Assembly: GCF_002836205.1 (NCBI RefSeq)
Contig: NZ_PJBE01000013.1
Location: 2,666,001 to 2,730,000, forward strand
Origin: Shewanella sp. Choline-02u-19
Lineage (GTDB): Bacteria > Pseudomonadota > Gammaproteobacteria > Enterobacterales > Shewanellaceae
DNA: 64,000 nt
Direction of reading: 5' to 3'
In this document: in pieces, positions 17,087-25,656 of the stretch
Position numbering within the stretch: the stretch's first letter is position 1
How the letters are laid out: the number at the start of each line of letters is the position of its first letter
The notes under the pieces: generated by a model
Seen by the model: the letters and a program-made list of their open reading frames with translations, nothing else
Database searches by the model: none
What the model was told of the DNA's origin: nothing
Program-made: the position numbers and the translations under genes

Positions 17087-17611
17087 CTAGAAAGTGCCGC
17101 TAATATACACGCCATAATTGCCGTTACCTACAATTGGCGTGATGGTAATGTCTTTATATGGGTCGGTAAAGTATAAGCCAGATAGTACACCGATTGCCGC
17201 GCCCGCTAACACATCCTCGAGCTGATGCTTATCGCTTTCTACCCGTGTATAGCTAACATATGCCGCGCCAACATAGGCAGGAATAGCCCACTTCCAACCA
17301 TAGCGTTGCTGTACAAATGTGGCTGCAGCAAAGGTATCAGCAGCATGTCCTGACGGAAATGAATCATCACCCGAACCATCTGGACGCTCTTTATCTACCG
17401 TATATTTAAGCCCTTCGACAACAAGACGAGAAACCACGCCAGTCTTAACCAACTGCCATGCGCCCTCGTAGTCATCTTCGTACATTAAACTGCCACCGAG
17501 CGCAGCGACTGGAATGAGAAGATGTAAAATATCACCTGATTGCTCTAAATCTGATTTAGCAGATACTGACCAACTCATCAGCATCAGCAAACAAGCCAAA
17601 ATCTTTTTCAT
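17087..17611 (-). CDS. PAP2-family phosphatase
   Basis: A 174-aa protein from the ATG at 17611, which has AAAGGTAA upstream and opens a signal peptide (LLMLMSWSVSAKS); a longer frame to 17722 lacks both. The three phosphatase motifs are present: KERPDGSG (KxxxxxxRP), FPSGHAAD and TRVESDKHQLEDV (SRxxxxxHxxxD with Thr for Ser). The family dephosphorylates lipid phosphates such as undecaprenyl or phosphatidylglycerol phosphate. Hydrophobic stretches are weak, so it may be a periplasmic or peripheral member. Promoter and target are unknown. Confidence 0.85.
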   Translation of the reverse strand: MKKILACLLMLMSWSVSAKSDLEQSGDILHLLIPVAALGGSLMYEDDYEGAWQLVKTGVVSRLVVEGLKYTVDKERPDGSGDDSFPSGHAADTFAAATFVQQRYGWKWAIPAYVGAAYVSYTRVESDKHQLEDVLAGAAIGVLSGLYFTDPYKDITITPIVGNGNYGVYISGTF

Positions 17612-17797
17612 TACATTACCTTTGAGGATTAGTCCTTTAAACACGGCGTTGTTATACAGATCCCAACTAGTAAATGCAAAACTTGTCGGCGGCAATATTG
17701 ACTTGCTAGCCTTAGTGACCAAAAAATGACTCTAAAAATATTATATCGTGTATGCTAACCATGAATATCAATGACTTCAGGACTAAGCAAACGCTAA

Positions 17798-19681
17798 ATG
17801 CCAAAGCCGTTTTTGTTAGTAAAAATCATGCTATTTGCAAGCTTACTTTCAGTGAGTTCATTCTGCTATGCCGAGCAAAGCAACACAGATAAAGCCGATG
17901 CGCTATTTACCTTGATTAATAGCGGTACTGTGATTAACAACCAAACGCTTAACACCTATATTGAACGACTAGAAGCAATAATCGCTAAAGATGATACTTC
18001 AAGACAACTGCAGCTAACTCGCGTGCGTTGCTGGGCATTTGATCCCAACGAAGCAGACCAACTCTCCAAAGCTTTAGCCTTTGCACAACACGCATTAACC
18101 AAACCAGATTTAGCTGACTTCCCAAGCCATAAATTAGACTTAGAACTGTGCCAAGCTTGGTTTACTGAGCAGAATGGGGATGTCGAGTTAGCGCTAAAAG
18201 GCTATAACAAGGCGGTAAATGATGCATATGCATTAGAAGACCTACGCCTGATTGCTGATGCCAGAAGTATTCGCGGTTACTTAAATTCTTACCAAGGAAA
18301 TTTCACCCAAGGCCTTGAAGACCTAATCACCTCTCAATCTCTGTATCAAAGTTTAAATTTGCCTGCATGGGTAAAGTTCAACCTTTACGAGATAGCCACC
18401 AGCTATCGTCGTTTTGGCGATCAAAAAAATGCGATTCGTTATTATAAAAAATTGGAACATAGCTACATCACAGACAAAGACTTTGATGCCGCTATTGCTG
18501 TAACAGTTTCCATTGCTATTGCCGAAGAAGAGTTAGGTAATTTAAAGACCGCCAAAAAACTTTTCGAACAAGGCTACTTATACTGGAAAGCCAATAAACA
18601 AGAGTTACAACAAGCAAGGGTAGCGGTAAATATGGCTGGTACCTTGATTAAGCTAGGTGACTTTAAAAAAGTTAATCAATATTTAAATGAAGCTGAACCT
18701 TTTATTTTGCCTACCGATGAAGCCTTTTACAGCTTTATGCACCTATTTAGAGCGCAAACATACCTTGCCAATGGCAAGTTAATTCAGGCTCACGAAAGCC
18801 TAGCATTAGCACGAGCAGCCTTCAAGCGTGTAAAAAACATCCGAGGCTTAGCAGAATTGCAGCTAGTCGAAAGCCAAATATTTCTGAGTCAAAATAACTG
18901 GCAACAAGCTTACCGCGCGCTTAATGAGTATGTGAAGCAACATAAAGAACTCGATTTAAAGCGGCTTTCAAGCTATACAACTGAAATGCGTACTCGCTTT
19001 AATGTTGATCAAATAGAAGCAGAGAATCGCCACCTGATAGAAAATCAGCGGCTCAAGGAGATTGAGTTTGCGATGTTAGAGCAAAATAAAATCCAGCAAG
19101 GGATCATCATTTTTCTCGGCAGCTTCCTTATCATTATTATTTCCTTTTTTGCTTATAAGCAATCGCAAAAGAACAAATTATTATCGGAACTCGCACTGAC
19201 TGACCATTTAACACAATTACCTAATCGTCGTTATATCTATACCAAAGCGCAGCGCTGTTTTGAGGAAGCAAAGAAAACACAAACGCCGTTATCTGTGATT
19301 ATATTTGATGCTGACCATTTTAAACTTATTAATGACAACTTCGGTCACGAGGTGGGCGATCACGCGCTAGTACTGCTTGCTGATACCTGTCGAGAAATAC
19401 TCTCCTCCGAGTACCCAACTGCACGCGTTGGTGGCGAAGAGTTTTTGATAATCTTACCCGAAACAGATAAAGCTCAAGCGTATAAAATTGCTCAGAATCT
19501 TATAAAAACAGTCTGTGAAGCTAACTTCTGCAAGTTTCCACGGGGCTTTGCTCTAACCATCAGTGCTGGGGTTGCTGGCCTTTCTACCACAGATGATAAG
19601 CTGTCACTGCTCCTCAAAAAAGCTGACGATGCGCTCTATCAAGCCAAAAGCAATGGACGCAACCAAGTAAAAATGAGTTAG
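17798..19681 (+). CDS. Diguanylate cyclase with periplasmic TPR-like sensor
   Basis: A 627-aa protein. A signal/anchor at residues 1-26 is followed by about 420 residues of helical repeats of TPR type (for example LRLIADARSIRGYLNSYQGN, AIRYYKKLE, AKKLFEQGYLYW), a coiled-coil linker, a membrane helix at about 431-450 (GIIIFLGSFLIIIISFFA), and a C-terminal GGDEF domain. The active-site motif is GGEEF (near residue 546), with DADHFKLINDNFGHEVGD upstream intact, so c-di-GMP synthesis from GTP is likely. The inhibitory RxxD I-site is not recognisable where expected (SSEYPTAR), so product inhibition may be absent. It is divergent from the PAP2 gene. Confidence 0.9.
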   Translation: MPKPFLLVKIMLFASLLSVSSFCYAEQSNTDKADALFTLINSGTVINNQTLNTYIERLEAIIAKDDTSRQLQLTRVRCWAFDPNEADQLSKALAFAQHALTKPDLADFPSHKLDLELCQAWFTEQNGDVELALKGYNKAVNDAYALEDLRLIADARSIRGYLNSYQGNFTQGLEDLITSQSLYQSLNLPAWVKFNLYEIATSYRRFGDQKNAIRYYKKLEHSYITDKDFDAAIAVTVSIAIAEEELGNLKTAKKLFEQGYLYWKANKQELQQARVAVNMAGTLIKLGDFKKVNQYLNEAEPFILPTDEAFYSFMHLFRAQTYLANGKLIQAHESLALARAAFKRVKNIRGLAELQLVESQIFLSQNNWQQAYRALNEYVKQHKELDLKRLSSYTTEMRTRFNVDQIEAENRHLIENQRLKEIEFAMLEQNKIQQGIIIFLGSFLIIIISFFAYKQSQKNKLLSELALTDHLTQLPNRRYIYTKAQRCFEEAKKTQTPLSVIIFDADHFKLINDNFGHEVGDHALVLLADTCREILSSEYPTARVGGEEFLIILPETDKAQAYKIAQNLIKTVCEANFCKFPRGFALTISAGVAGLSTTDDKLSLLLKKADDALYQAKSNGRNQVKMS

Positions 19682-19756
19682 AGAAGAAGGCGGGGATACC
19701 TATTCCCCCCCAATAACTGCTATCATTAGCCGTTACTTCAAGCCGTTATTAGAGCT

Positions 19757-20941
19757 ATGCCAGACACTCCTTCACTACCTGCAGCAATTGATACCTTAAC
19801 GCCCACTCAACTCGGCGAATTGGCCCTTAAAATTAAAACCTGGGGTCAAGAGTTAGGTTTTGCGCAGATCGGCATTTGCGACACAGATCTAACGGCCGAA
19901 GAACCTAAACTGCAGCAATGGCTAGACAACGACTACCATGGTGACATGGGCTATATGGCTAATCACGGTATGATGCGTGCCAGGCCACATGAGTTACACC
20001 CTGGTACCCGAAGAGTCATCTCCGCAAGAATGGATTACCTGCCCCCTAATGCAGGCTTTGCCACCAATCTAAAAGATCCCAACTTAGGCTATATCTCGCG
20101 GTATGCAGGCGGCCGAGACTACCATAAAATGATCCGTAGTCGACTCAAAAAGCTGGGAGACCGAATAGAGGCTGAACTAAAAGAGATGGGGTTCAGTAAA
20201 TCCAACTCCCGTCCTTTTGTCGATTCAGCGCCGGTGCTAGAGCGGCCTCTCGCCGATAAAGCGGGTTTAGGCTGGACGGGTAAACACAGCTTACTGCTCA
20301 ATCAAGAAGCTGGTAGTTGGTTTTTCCTCGGTGAGTTGTTTATCAACCTGCCTCTGCCTGTCGATATTCCGGTAAGCGAGAACTGTAACACCTGTGTGGC
20401 CTGCATTAAGTCATGCCCGACTAACGCCATTGTCGAGCCTTATGTGGTTGATGGGCGCCGCTGTATCTCCTACCTTACCATTGAACTACAAGGGGCTATT
20501 CCGGTCGAGTTTCGTGAGGCCATAGGCAATCGAATTTACGGTTGTGATGATTGCCAACTCGTTTGTCCTATCAATAGTCAGGCACCTATCACCGCTGAAC
20601 AAGATTTTCACACTCGCACTCCGTTACAGCAGCCTGAATTATTGACGTTATTTGCATGGAGTGAAGCTGAGTTCTTAAAGCTAACCGAAGGCAGTGCGAT
20701 CCGCAGAATAGGTCATCGACGTTGGCTTAGAAATATCGCTATCGCTCTTGGCAATGCACCGACTTCAGCATCCATCATGTCGGCACTTGAAGCGCGCAAA
20801 TTATCGGATGAAGTTGATGAGATGGTAGCTGAACATATTGACTGGGCACTCGAACAACAAAGTACCAAACAGAGCCTATTAAGCCGTAAAACACAGCGGG
20901 TCATTCGGACGGTAGAAAAAGGGTTGCCACGAGATGCCTAA
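19757..20941 (+). CDS. queG: Epoxyqueuosine reductase QueG
   Basis: Last step of queuosine biosynthesis, reducing epoxyqueuosine to queuosine in tRNA with cobalamin and two 4Fe-4S clusters. The 394-aa length is normal. N-terminal DUF1730 domain with GDMGYMANH and RVISARMDYLP; cluster motifs CNTCVACIKSCP and CDDCQLVCP near residues 213 and 265; C-terminal HEAT-like part with IRRIGHRRWLRNIAIALGNAP. The usual partners tsaE and nnrD are not adjacent. It begins 75 bases after the GGDEF gene. Confidence 0.95.
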   Translation: MPDTPSLPAAIDTLTPTQLGELALKIKTWGQELGFAQIGICDTDLTAEEPKLQQWLDNDYHGDMGYMANHGMMRARPHELHPGTRRVISARMDYLPPNAGFATNLKDPNLGYISRYAGGRDYHKMIRSRLKKLGDRIEAELKEMGFSKSNSRPFVDSAPVLERPLADKAGLGWTGKHSLLLNQEAGSWFFLGELFINLPLPVDIPVSENCNTCVACIKSCPTNAIVEPYVVDGRRCISYLTIELQGAIPVEFREAIGNRIYGCDDCQLVCPINSQAPITAEQDFHTRTPLQQPELLTLFAWSEAEFLKLTEGSAIRRIGHRRWLRNIAIALGNAPTSASIMSALEARKLSDEVDEMVAEHIDWALEQQSTKQSLLSRKTQRVIRTVEKGLPRDA

Positions 20942-20984
20942 AGGCTGCTCACAATAGAGTAGCCCTTCGGTATATTAACTGTAT

Positions 20985-21194
20985 TTATTTGGGATTAAGT
21001 GTAAAACCTACTTTGATTGTCACTTGCCAATGAGCCACCATCCCCTCCTCCAAATGACCCCGAGTTTCGGTCACCTGAAACCAGCGCATATGCTGTATTG
21101 ACTCATTTGCCGCCGCAATGGCATTTTTTATTGCATCATCCGAACTAATCGGGGATGAACCTGTAAGCTCAATAATCTTGTAAGTATGACTCAT
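20985..21194 (-). CDS. Dodecin family protein
   Basis: A 69-aa flavin-binding dodecin. The start at 21194 has GGAG upstream and gives MSHTYKIIELTGSSP, the standard dodecin opening; the frame extends further but without support. W45 in MRWFQVTETRGH is the aromatic that sandwiches flavin. Dodecamers store or buffer riboflavin/FMN in the cytoplasm. Convergent with queG; no partner gene. Confidence 0.92.
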   Translation of the reverse strand: MSHTYKIIELTGSSPISSDDAIKNAIAAANESIQHMRWFQVTETRGHLEEGMVAHWQVTIKVGFTLNPK

Positions 21195-21400
21195 GGCTAG
21201 CTCCAACGCGGTTAAACACAAAGATGTTAACCAGTATAGAACACCAATGACGGCGGTGTTTTCCATTTCATTTATAATGATGAAGTGCTTAGCAGAGTGC
21301 AGATCACCGATAACTCTTCAGTGCAAAAATATAATAGATAATAAAAAGGCAGCCGACTTGGCTACCTTAGACTGAATACAACATGAGGGAACAGCTGGCT

Positions 21401-21925
21401 TTATGCCAACAGCATTCGCCACCACATTCCTGGTAAGCTGGTAAAACCACTGGTATAGAACTGCAGTTCACCGTCTTTAATCACCATCAACGTCGGCGTC
21501 ACATTGACTGAAAAGTCTCGGGAAAGTAGCCCCTTCTTGTCATTAACCACGGGGAAATCATATTGTTTGTGCTTCAAATACTGGCTGAGTTTTTCATCAC
21601 TGCCGGAGTTCATCGCCACAGTCACCACCGAATATTGTGACGCCATTATATCAACCGATGGACTAACAAAGCTGCACACTGGACACCATGTTCCCCAAAA
21701 GTACAGCAGAACAGGCTCCTGATAACTCATCGCCAGAATATCTACGGGCTCACCATTTAGAGTCATCGCTTTTAAGTCTGGCAGATTATCGGTGGGGATA
21801 TCTTTACTGCGCCACAGATCTAACGCTGCAGAAAACAAGGTGAAAACCACCAGCATAATAGCTATTTGTTTAGCCCCATAAAGTACTTTACTCAATAGGG
21901 ATTTATAGGCATTCGGCTTCGTCAT
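21401..21925 (-). CDS. scsD: ScsD-like membrane-anchored thioredoxin
   Basis: A 174-aa protein with one N-terminal membrane anchor (about residues 20-38) and a periplasmic thioredoxin domain with active site WCPVC near residues 80-84. It ends with the thioredoxin cis-Pro region NVTPTLMVIKDGEL. Together with ScsB and ScsC it forms the suppressor-of-copper-sensitivity system, handling periplasmic disulfides under copper or oxidative stress. The start codon overlaps the scsC stop by one base (TAATG), so translation is coupled. Confidence 0.86.
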   Translation of the reverse strand: MTKPNAYKSLLSKVLYGAKQIAIMLVVFTLFSAALDLWRSKDIPTDNLPDLKAMTLNGEPVDILAMSYQEPVLLYFWGTWCPVCSFVSPSVDIMASQYSVVTVAMNSGSDEKLSQYLKHKQYDFPVVNDKKGLLSRDFSVNVTPTLMVIKDGELQFYTSGFTSLPGMWWRMLLA

Positions 21926-22704
21926 TATCCTTGTGCCTTAAGCGCTTTTTCAACCTCTTGTTTAAGCGTTTCAAACGGTACTAAACCAGGGATTATCTGC
22001 TCACCAATAATCATACTTGGGGTTCCCCGAAGACCGAGTTGTCGCATTAACTGTAGATTTTCATCCACAATGGCATCCACTCGGCTGTCATTTTTACCCA
22101 GCCACTTCTGCGTGTGTGTTAACTTGGCCACTTTGGCGATAGTCGCGGAGTCTAGCCGGCGAGGCGCTGCCATCAAAGTCTTTTTAAGTGCAAGGTATTT
22201 TTCAGGTTCATTCAGCCAAACCGTTTGCGCCAACTCGACCGCTTCTACAGCACTTTGTCCCTGTAACGGTACCATTTTAATAATGATTTTCAACTGAGGA
22301 AATTCGGCTATTAATTTTTCCAACTCTGGCTCTAACTTTTTACAATAAGGACAGTTAAAATCGGTAAAATAAACCATGGTAACGTCTGGCGACTCAGCGC
22401 CTTTCCATGGATCTGTTTTTGTATTAAATAGCGCCTGTTGATACTGCTTGATGAGCGACTTAGCGCTCGCTTTCTGCGAACCTTGCTCGCGTACTTGCAT
22501 AGCAATAATCGCCTCTTTAAGCAGATCTGGGTCATTGAGCAGCATCTCTTTCAATATACCCTTAACTTCTTGCTGTTGCCCTGCACTAAGCTTACCTTCA
22601 TCCGCTTTAACACTTGCGCTACTCACCGTTTGAACCCCGATAAATGTGAATATGACCGCTAGAGCCACGCCTATTATGCTTTTTGCTTTTACGCTTAATG
22701 TCAT
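21925..22704 (-). CDS. scsC: ScsC-like DsbA-family periplasmic thiol oxidoreductase
   Basis: A 259-aa protein with signal peptide (residues 1-26), an N-terminal helical stalk (KADEGKLSAGQQQEVKGILKEMLL) and a DsbA fold carrying CPYC (near 118-121) and the cis-Pro loop RGTPSMIIG. This N-terminal oligomerisation segment is known in trimeric ScsC/DsbG-like isomerases. ScsB is the expected electron donor. A ribosome site (GAGAG) precedes the ATG, and a gap of 120 bases with a strong hairpin separates it from scsB. Confidence 0.88.
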   Translation of the reverse strand: MTLSVKAKSIIGVALAVIFTFIGVQTVSSASVKADEGKLSAGQQQEVKGILKEMLLNDPDLLKEAIIAMQVREQGSQKASAKSLIKQYQQALFNTKTDPWKGAESPDVTMVYFTDFNCPYCKKLEPELEKLIAEFPQLKIIIKMVPLQGQSAVEAVELAQTVWLNEPEKYLALKKTLMAAPRRLDSATIAKVAKLTHTQKWLGKNDSRVDAIVDENLQLMRQLGLRGTPSMIIGEQIIPGLVPFETLKQEVEKALKAQG

Positions 22705-22770
22705 CTTAATACTCTCTTAAAAATACTATCTTCAAACGGTCCTTTTAACCGTTTTCAGTCATATAGGTTT

Positions 22771-22808
22771 AGCTCGCTAGCGTCTGTCACTATAGTCGCT
22801 AGCGAGTT
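22771..22808. repeat. Inverted repeat between scsB and scsC
   Basis: AGCTCGCTAGCG and CGCTAGCGAGTT form 10-bp arms around a 14-base loop. There is no T-run, so a role in mRNA processing, differential expression or protein binding is possible. Confidence 0.75.
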
Positions 22809-22824
22809 AGGTTTGCCGTATACG

Positions 22825-24888
22825 CTAAAAAGGACCTTTAGCAGAGGCTTTATTGATCGCTGCGATCACCTCCTTTGAAGACAAAATCACAGGCAGTTCG
22901 ATCCCATCAGGAGCATTGGGCCCATAAACCACATTAAACGGTACGCCATAGCGATTATGGCTCTGTAAATAGTCGGTAATAGGCGCCGAAGGTTTAGTCC
23001 AATCACCGATAACAAGATCTATATCATTTTGTTTTAAGCGGCTATAAACAGGGTCTTGTAATATCACCCCGACTTTATTGGCTTTACAGGTAATACACCA
23101 ATCTGCGGTCACATCAACGAAGACCACTTTCCCTTCAGCGACTTTTGCCTGAATGTCACTTTGTTGCAGTGGAGTCCAACTAAGATCTGTGGGTAACGGA
23201 CGCGCCCAGTTATCTGATGTGGCAAAAGCAGTTATCGCACTGACAAGAATACCCATGCTAATACTGGCGATCACGGCAGCAGAGCCATGAACCCTAGCCA
23301 TCAACGTGATAAATAACAGCACTAATATCGCCGCAGCAACCCATAGAATGCCCGTTGAAATGAAGTTGGCTAATAAGCTAATAAGCCAAAGACTGGTGAG
23401 TAACAATAAGCCTGCAAAAATAACCTTAACCACATTCATCCAGCGACCGGGCTTTGGAAAGTAATTCGCCACTTGCGGGACTGCCGCGACCATCAACCAT
23501 GGTAACGCCATTCCGACAGCTAAGGCCGTAAAGATAACAAACAAGCTGATAGCATCTGCCCCAAGTGCAAATGCGACTGCAGTGCCTAAAAAAGGTGCGC
23601 TACAGGGTGTGGCCAATAGTGTCGCGAACATCCCTTGTAAAAAGTGACCACGGTTGTCATTGCCACCGGTCGTCGCCAGCTTTGTTTGCACACTAGAAGG
23701 CAAGTTAATTTCAAATGCCCCTAACATGTTTAAGGCAAATACAGAGGTGATCAACGCCATAAAGCCAATAAACCAAGGGTTTTGGAATTGCACGCCCCAA
23801 CCTATTGCTTGTCCGGTGACTTTTAGGGTAAGAATAAAGCCCGCTAACAGCCAGAAAGAGACCAAAATACCTAAAGCTGACGATAAAAATTGTTGTCTTA
23901 TCTTAGTTTTATTAAATTCTGGCGCGGCCACAACTGCACTTAACTTCATACCGAGAACCGGTAACACACACGGCATGACATTCAAGATCAAACCACCGAG
24001 TAGTGCTATCAGCAACATAGTCAGTAATGACGATCCACTATCAATAATATCCACCGCGGTCACCGGTGCGCTGTACTCAATAGCCGTATCCGCCTCTATC
24101 ACAGTGACATTTAACGATTTACCAATGAGATCCGTTTCTCCTAACCAACTGCTACCATCAAAAATGGCTTTTAGTTGTTTAACCCCTTGATCATCGGTAC
24201 TGGTTTCTACCTTTTTTAATTTAAAGGTAACGTCGGGTTCACCATCAATAATCAATTGCGGATATTGCCAATCGCCCTCGTTTAGTAACACTTCAAGTTG
24301 TCGCTTTTCTTGATCCCAACCAAGGTTAATGTCGGCGTCAGTCTTATGCAGTGGCACGCTCGATGTTGCCTTGTTATAGGCAAACATCGCGGCGGGATCC
24401 GCTGTCATACGCTTAGGATCAATGTTTAGGTTTATTTCATAATCGGTTAACACGCAGATGTTGGTACAGCTAGATAACGTGAGCAAACCTTTAATTTTAA
24501 TAGGTTTATTAATATCCTTACTCTGTAATAACATCGGAAACATCACATCATGCTTATATCCAAATGTCTGTAAACCCAGTAATGAAAAGGCTTCTGGTGT
24601 GGGCCAGTCCCAACTTACATTGGCAAGGTTTTCCGATTGTTCCCAATCAATACTAGGAGCAATGCCGCCTTCTCCAGGGCTGCGCCAATAGGTTTTCCAA
24701 TCACCGTCAAGCTTAACCTCTAACACCGCCGGCAAGGTCTTGCTTACGGGATCTAGCTCGCCAGTAAGCATGAACTTAGCGGTAACTGGCGGGTGATTTG
24801 GATTTTCAATCCACCCAGTAGATTGGGCAAAGGTTGAGCTCGATATTAACAAGCCAAATATCAGTAAAAAGGGTTTAACAATTTTCAA
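22825..24888 (-). CDS. scsB: ScsB, DsbD-like transmembrane electron conveyor
   Basis: About 687 aa from a TTG start at 24888, which has GGAGACGA upstream and a clean signal peptide (MKIVKPFLLIFGLL...TFAQ); a longer frame from 24930 is possible. Order: N-terminal periplasmic domain (about 25-270), a membrane domain with about eight helices and conserved MPCVLPVLGMKLSA and ATPCSAPFLGTAVAF Cys-Pro motifs, and a C-terminal thioredoxin domain with ADWCITCK. Electrons from the cytoplasmic thioredoxin are passed through the membrane to ScsC/ScsD. The family is called ScsB for its longer N-terminal domain; DsbD is the alternative name. Confidence 0.9.
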   Translation of the reverse strand: MKIVKPFLLIFGLLISSSTFAQSTGWIENPNHPPVTAKFMLTGELDPVSKTLPAVLEVKLDGDWKTYWRSPGEGGIAPSIDWEQSENLANVSWDWPTPEAFSLLGLQTFGYKHDVMFPMLLQSKDINKPIKIKGLLTLSSCTNICVLTDYEINLNIDPKRMTADPAAMFAYNKATSSVPLHKTDADINLGWDQEKRQLEVLLNEGDWQYPQLIIDGEPDVTFKLKKVETSTDDQGVKQLKAIFDGSSWLGETDLIGKSLNVTVIEADTAIEYSAPVTAVDIIDSGSSLLTMLLIALLGGLILNVMPCVLPVLGMKLSAVVAAPEFNKTKIRQQFLSSALGILVSFWLLAGFILTLKVTGQAIGWGVQFQNPWFIGFMALITSVFALNMLGAFEINLPSSVQTKLATTGGNDNRGHFLQGMFATLLATPCSAPFLGTAVAFALGADAISLFVIFTALAVGMALPWLMVAAVPQVANYFPKPGRWMNVVKVIFAGLLLLTSLWLISLLANFISTGILWVAAAILVLLFITLMARVHGSAAVIASISMGILVSAITAFATSDNWARPLPTDLSWTPLQQSDIQAKVAEGKVVFVDVTADWCITCKANKVGVILQDPVYSRLKQNDIDLVIGDWTKPSAPITDYLQSHNRYGVPFNVVYGPNAPDGIELPVILSSKEVIAAINKASAKGPF

Positions 24889-25083
24889 TTTCGTCTCCGT
24901 AGCAATGCATAATCTCAGCTCTCTAAGCAATAAAGAGGCTGAGCTTTTTGAGCTAAGTCGTTATGCTGTCAGCACATTTCCAAAAGGCTTACTGAGTCAC
25001 AGTAAGCGCAAAATATATTGATAAAAGATGGTGTAAAGCGCAAATAGAGTCAGTTTAGCGGTAAAGCTAATGACTTTTATACG

Positions 25084-25419
25084 TTACTCTTGAAAACGAC
25101 AAAAAAAGAGGTGTATTCGCCGTGGTTTAGGCAGAATCGGAACATCAAGAACCCAATGCAATTGGCGGAAAACGATAGGTAACATTGGAATGAAAAACAG
25201 CAATAGCAATACAAGGCTTAGATTCGGTTCATCCATGCAAACCCGTAAAGATTTTGCAGATAGCTCACAAGCCTTTACGGTTAATTCATCCAAAGATTGT
25301 TCTGCCGTCCAACTCTGCGTGCTGAATTGCGGCACATCATGGCTAATAATCTGATTGATAGTATGAAATATTCGACTATTTTGCATCAAACATAAAAAAA
25401 TCAGCACAGTAAAAACCAT
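25084..25419 (-). CDS. Small membrane protein in the scsA position
   Basis: A 111-aa protein with two hydrophobic segments (residues 1-13 and about 67-85) and two cysteines in the segment between them (CELSAKSLRVC). GGAG lies 5 bases before the ATG. It precedes scsB on the same strand, the position of scsA in the Salmonella scsABCD operon, and is about the right size. I do not recognise motifs that prove ScsA identity; a short unknown copper-related membrane protein fits as well. Confidence 0.5.
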   Translation of the reverse strand: MVFTVLIFLCLMQNSRIFHTINQIISHDVPQFSTQSWTAEQSLDELTVKACELSAKSLRVCMDEPNLSLVLLLLFFIPMLPIVFRQLHWVLDVPILPKPRRIHLFFCRFQE

Positions 25420-25593
25420 GACGACTCCATTATTAGTGGTTTGTTTTTTGCAAAAAAAGCGAATAACGAACTCCAGAACTATCGATTATCACCAGCGTCA
25501 TGCGCCAATAACAGATAAGACCGAGCTTTAGCAGATTTAGTTCATCAAGATATAGAAATAACTTTGTCTCGATGTAATTAAGTTCAATTTGAG

Positions 25594-25628
25594 TCCAATG
25601 ACACTCACTGAAGTTGAGTGTCATTGGA
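25594..25628. repeat. Strong inverted repeat downstream of metE
   Basis: Perfect 14-bp arms, TCCAATGACACTCA and TGAGTGTCATTGGA, with a 7-base loop, 28 bases past the metE stop. The U-tract on the minus strand is weak (CTCAAATTG), so it may be an mRNA-stabilising 3' hairpin or a poor terminator. The rest of 25420-25656 shows no gene. Confidence 0.8.
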
Positions 25629-25656
25629 GCTATTATTGAGGATAAATATAGCCCTC

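Noticed and set aside
23654..24190. Plus-strand open frame inside scsB
   Set aside because: Lies over the membrane domain of scsB on the other strand; no recognised family and a much weaker start.
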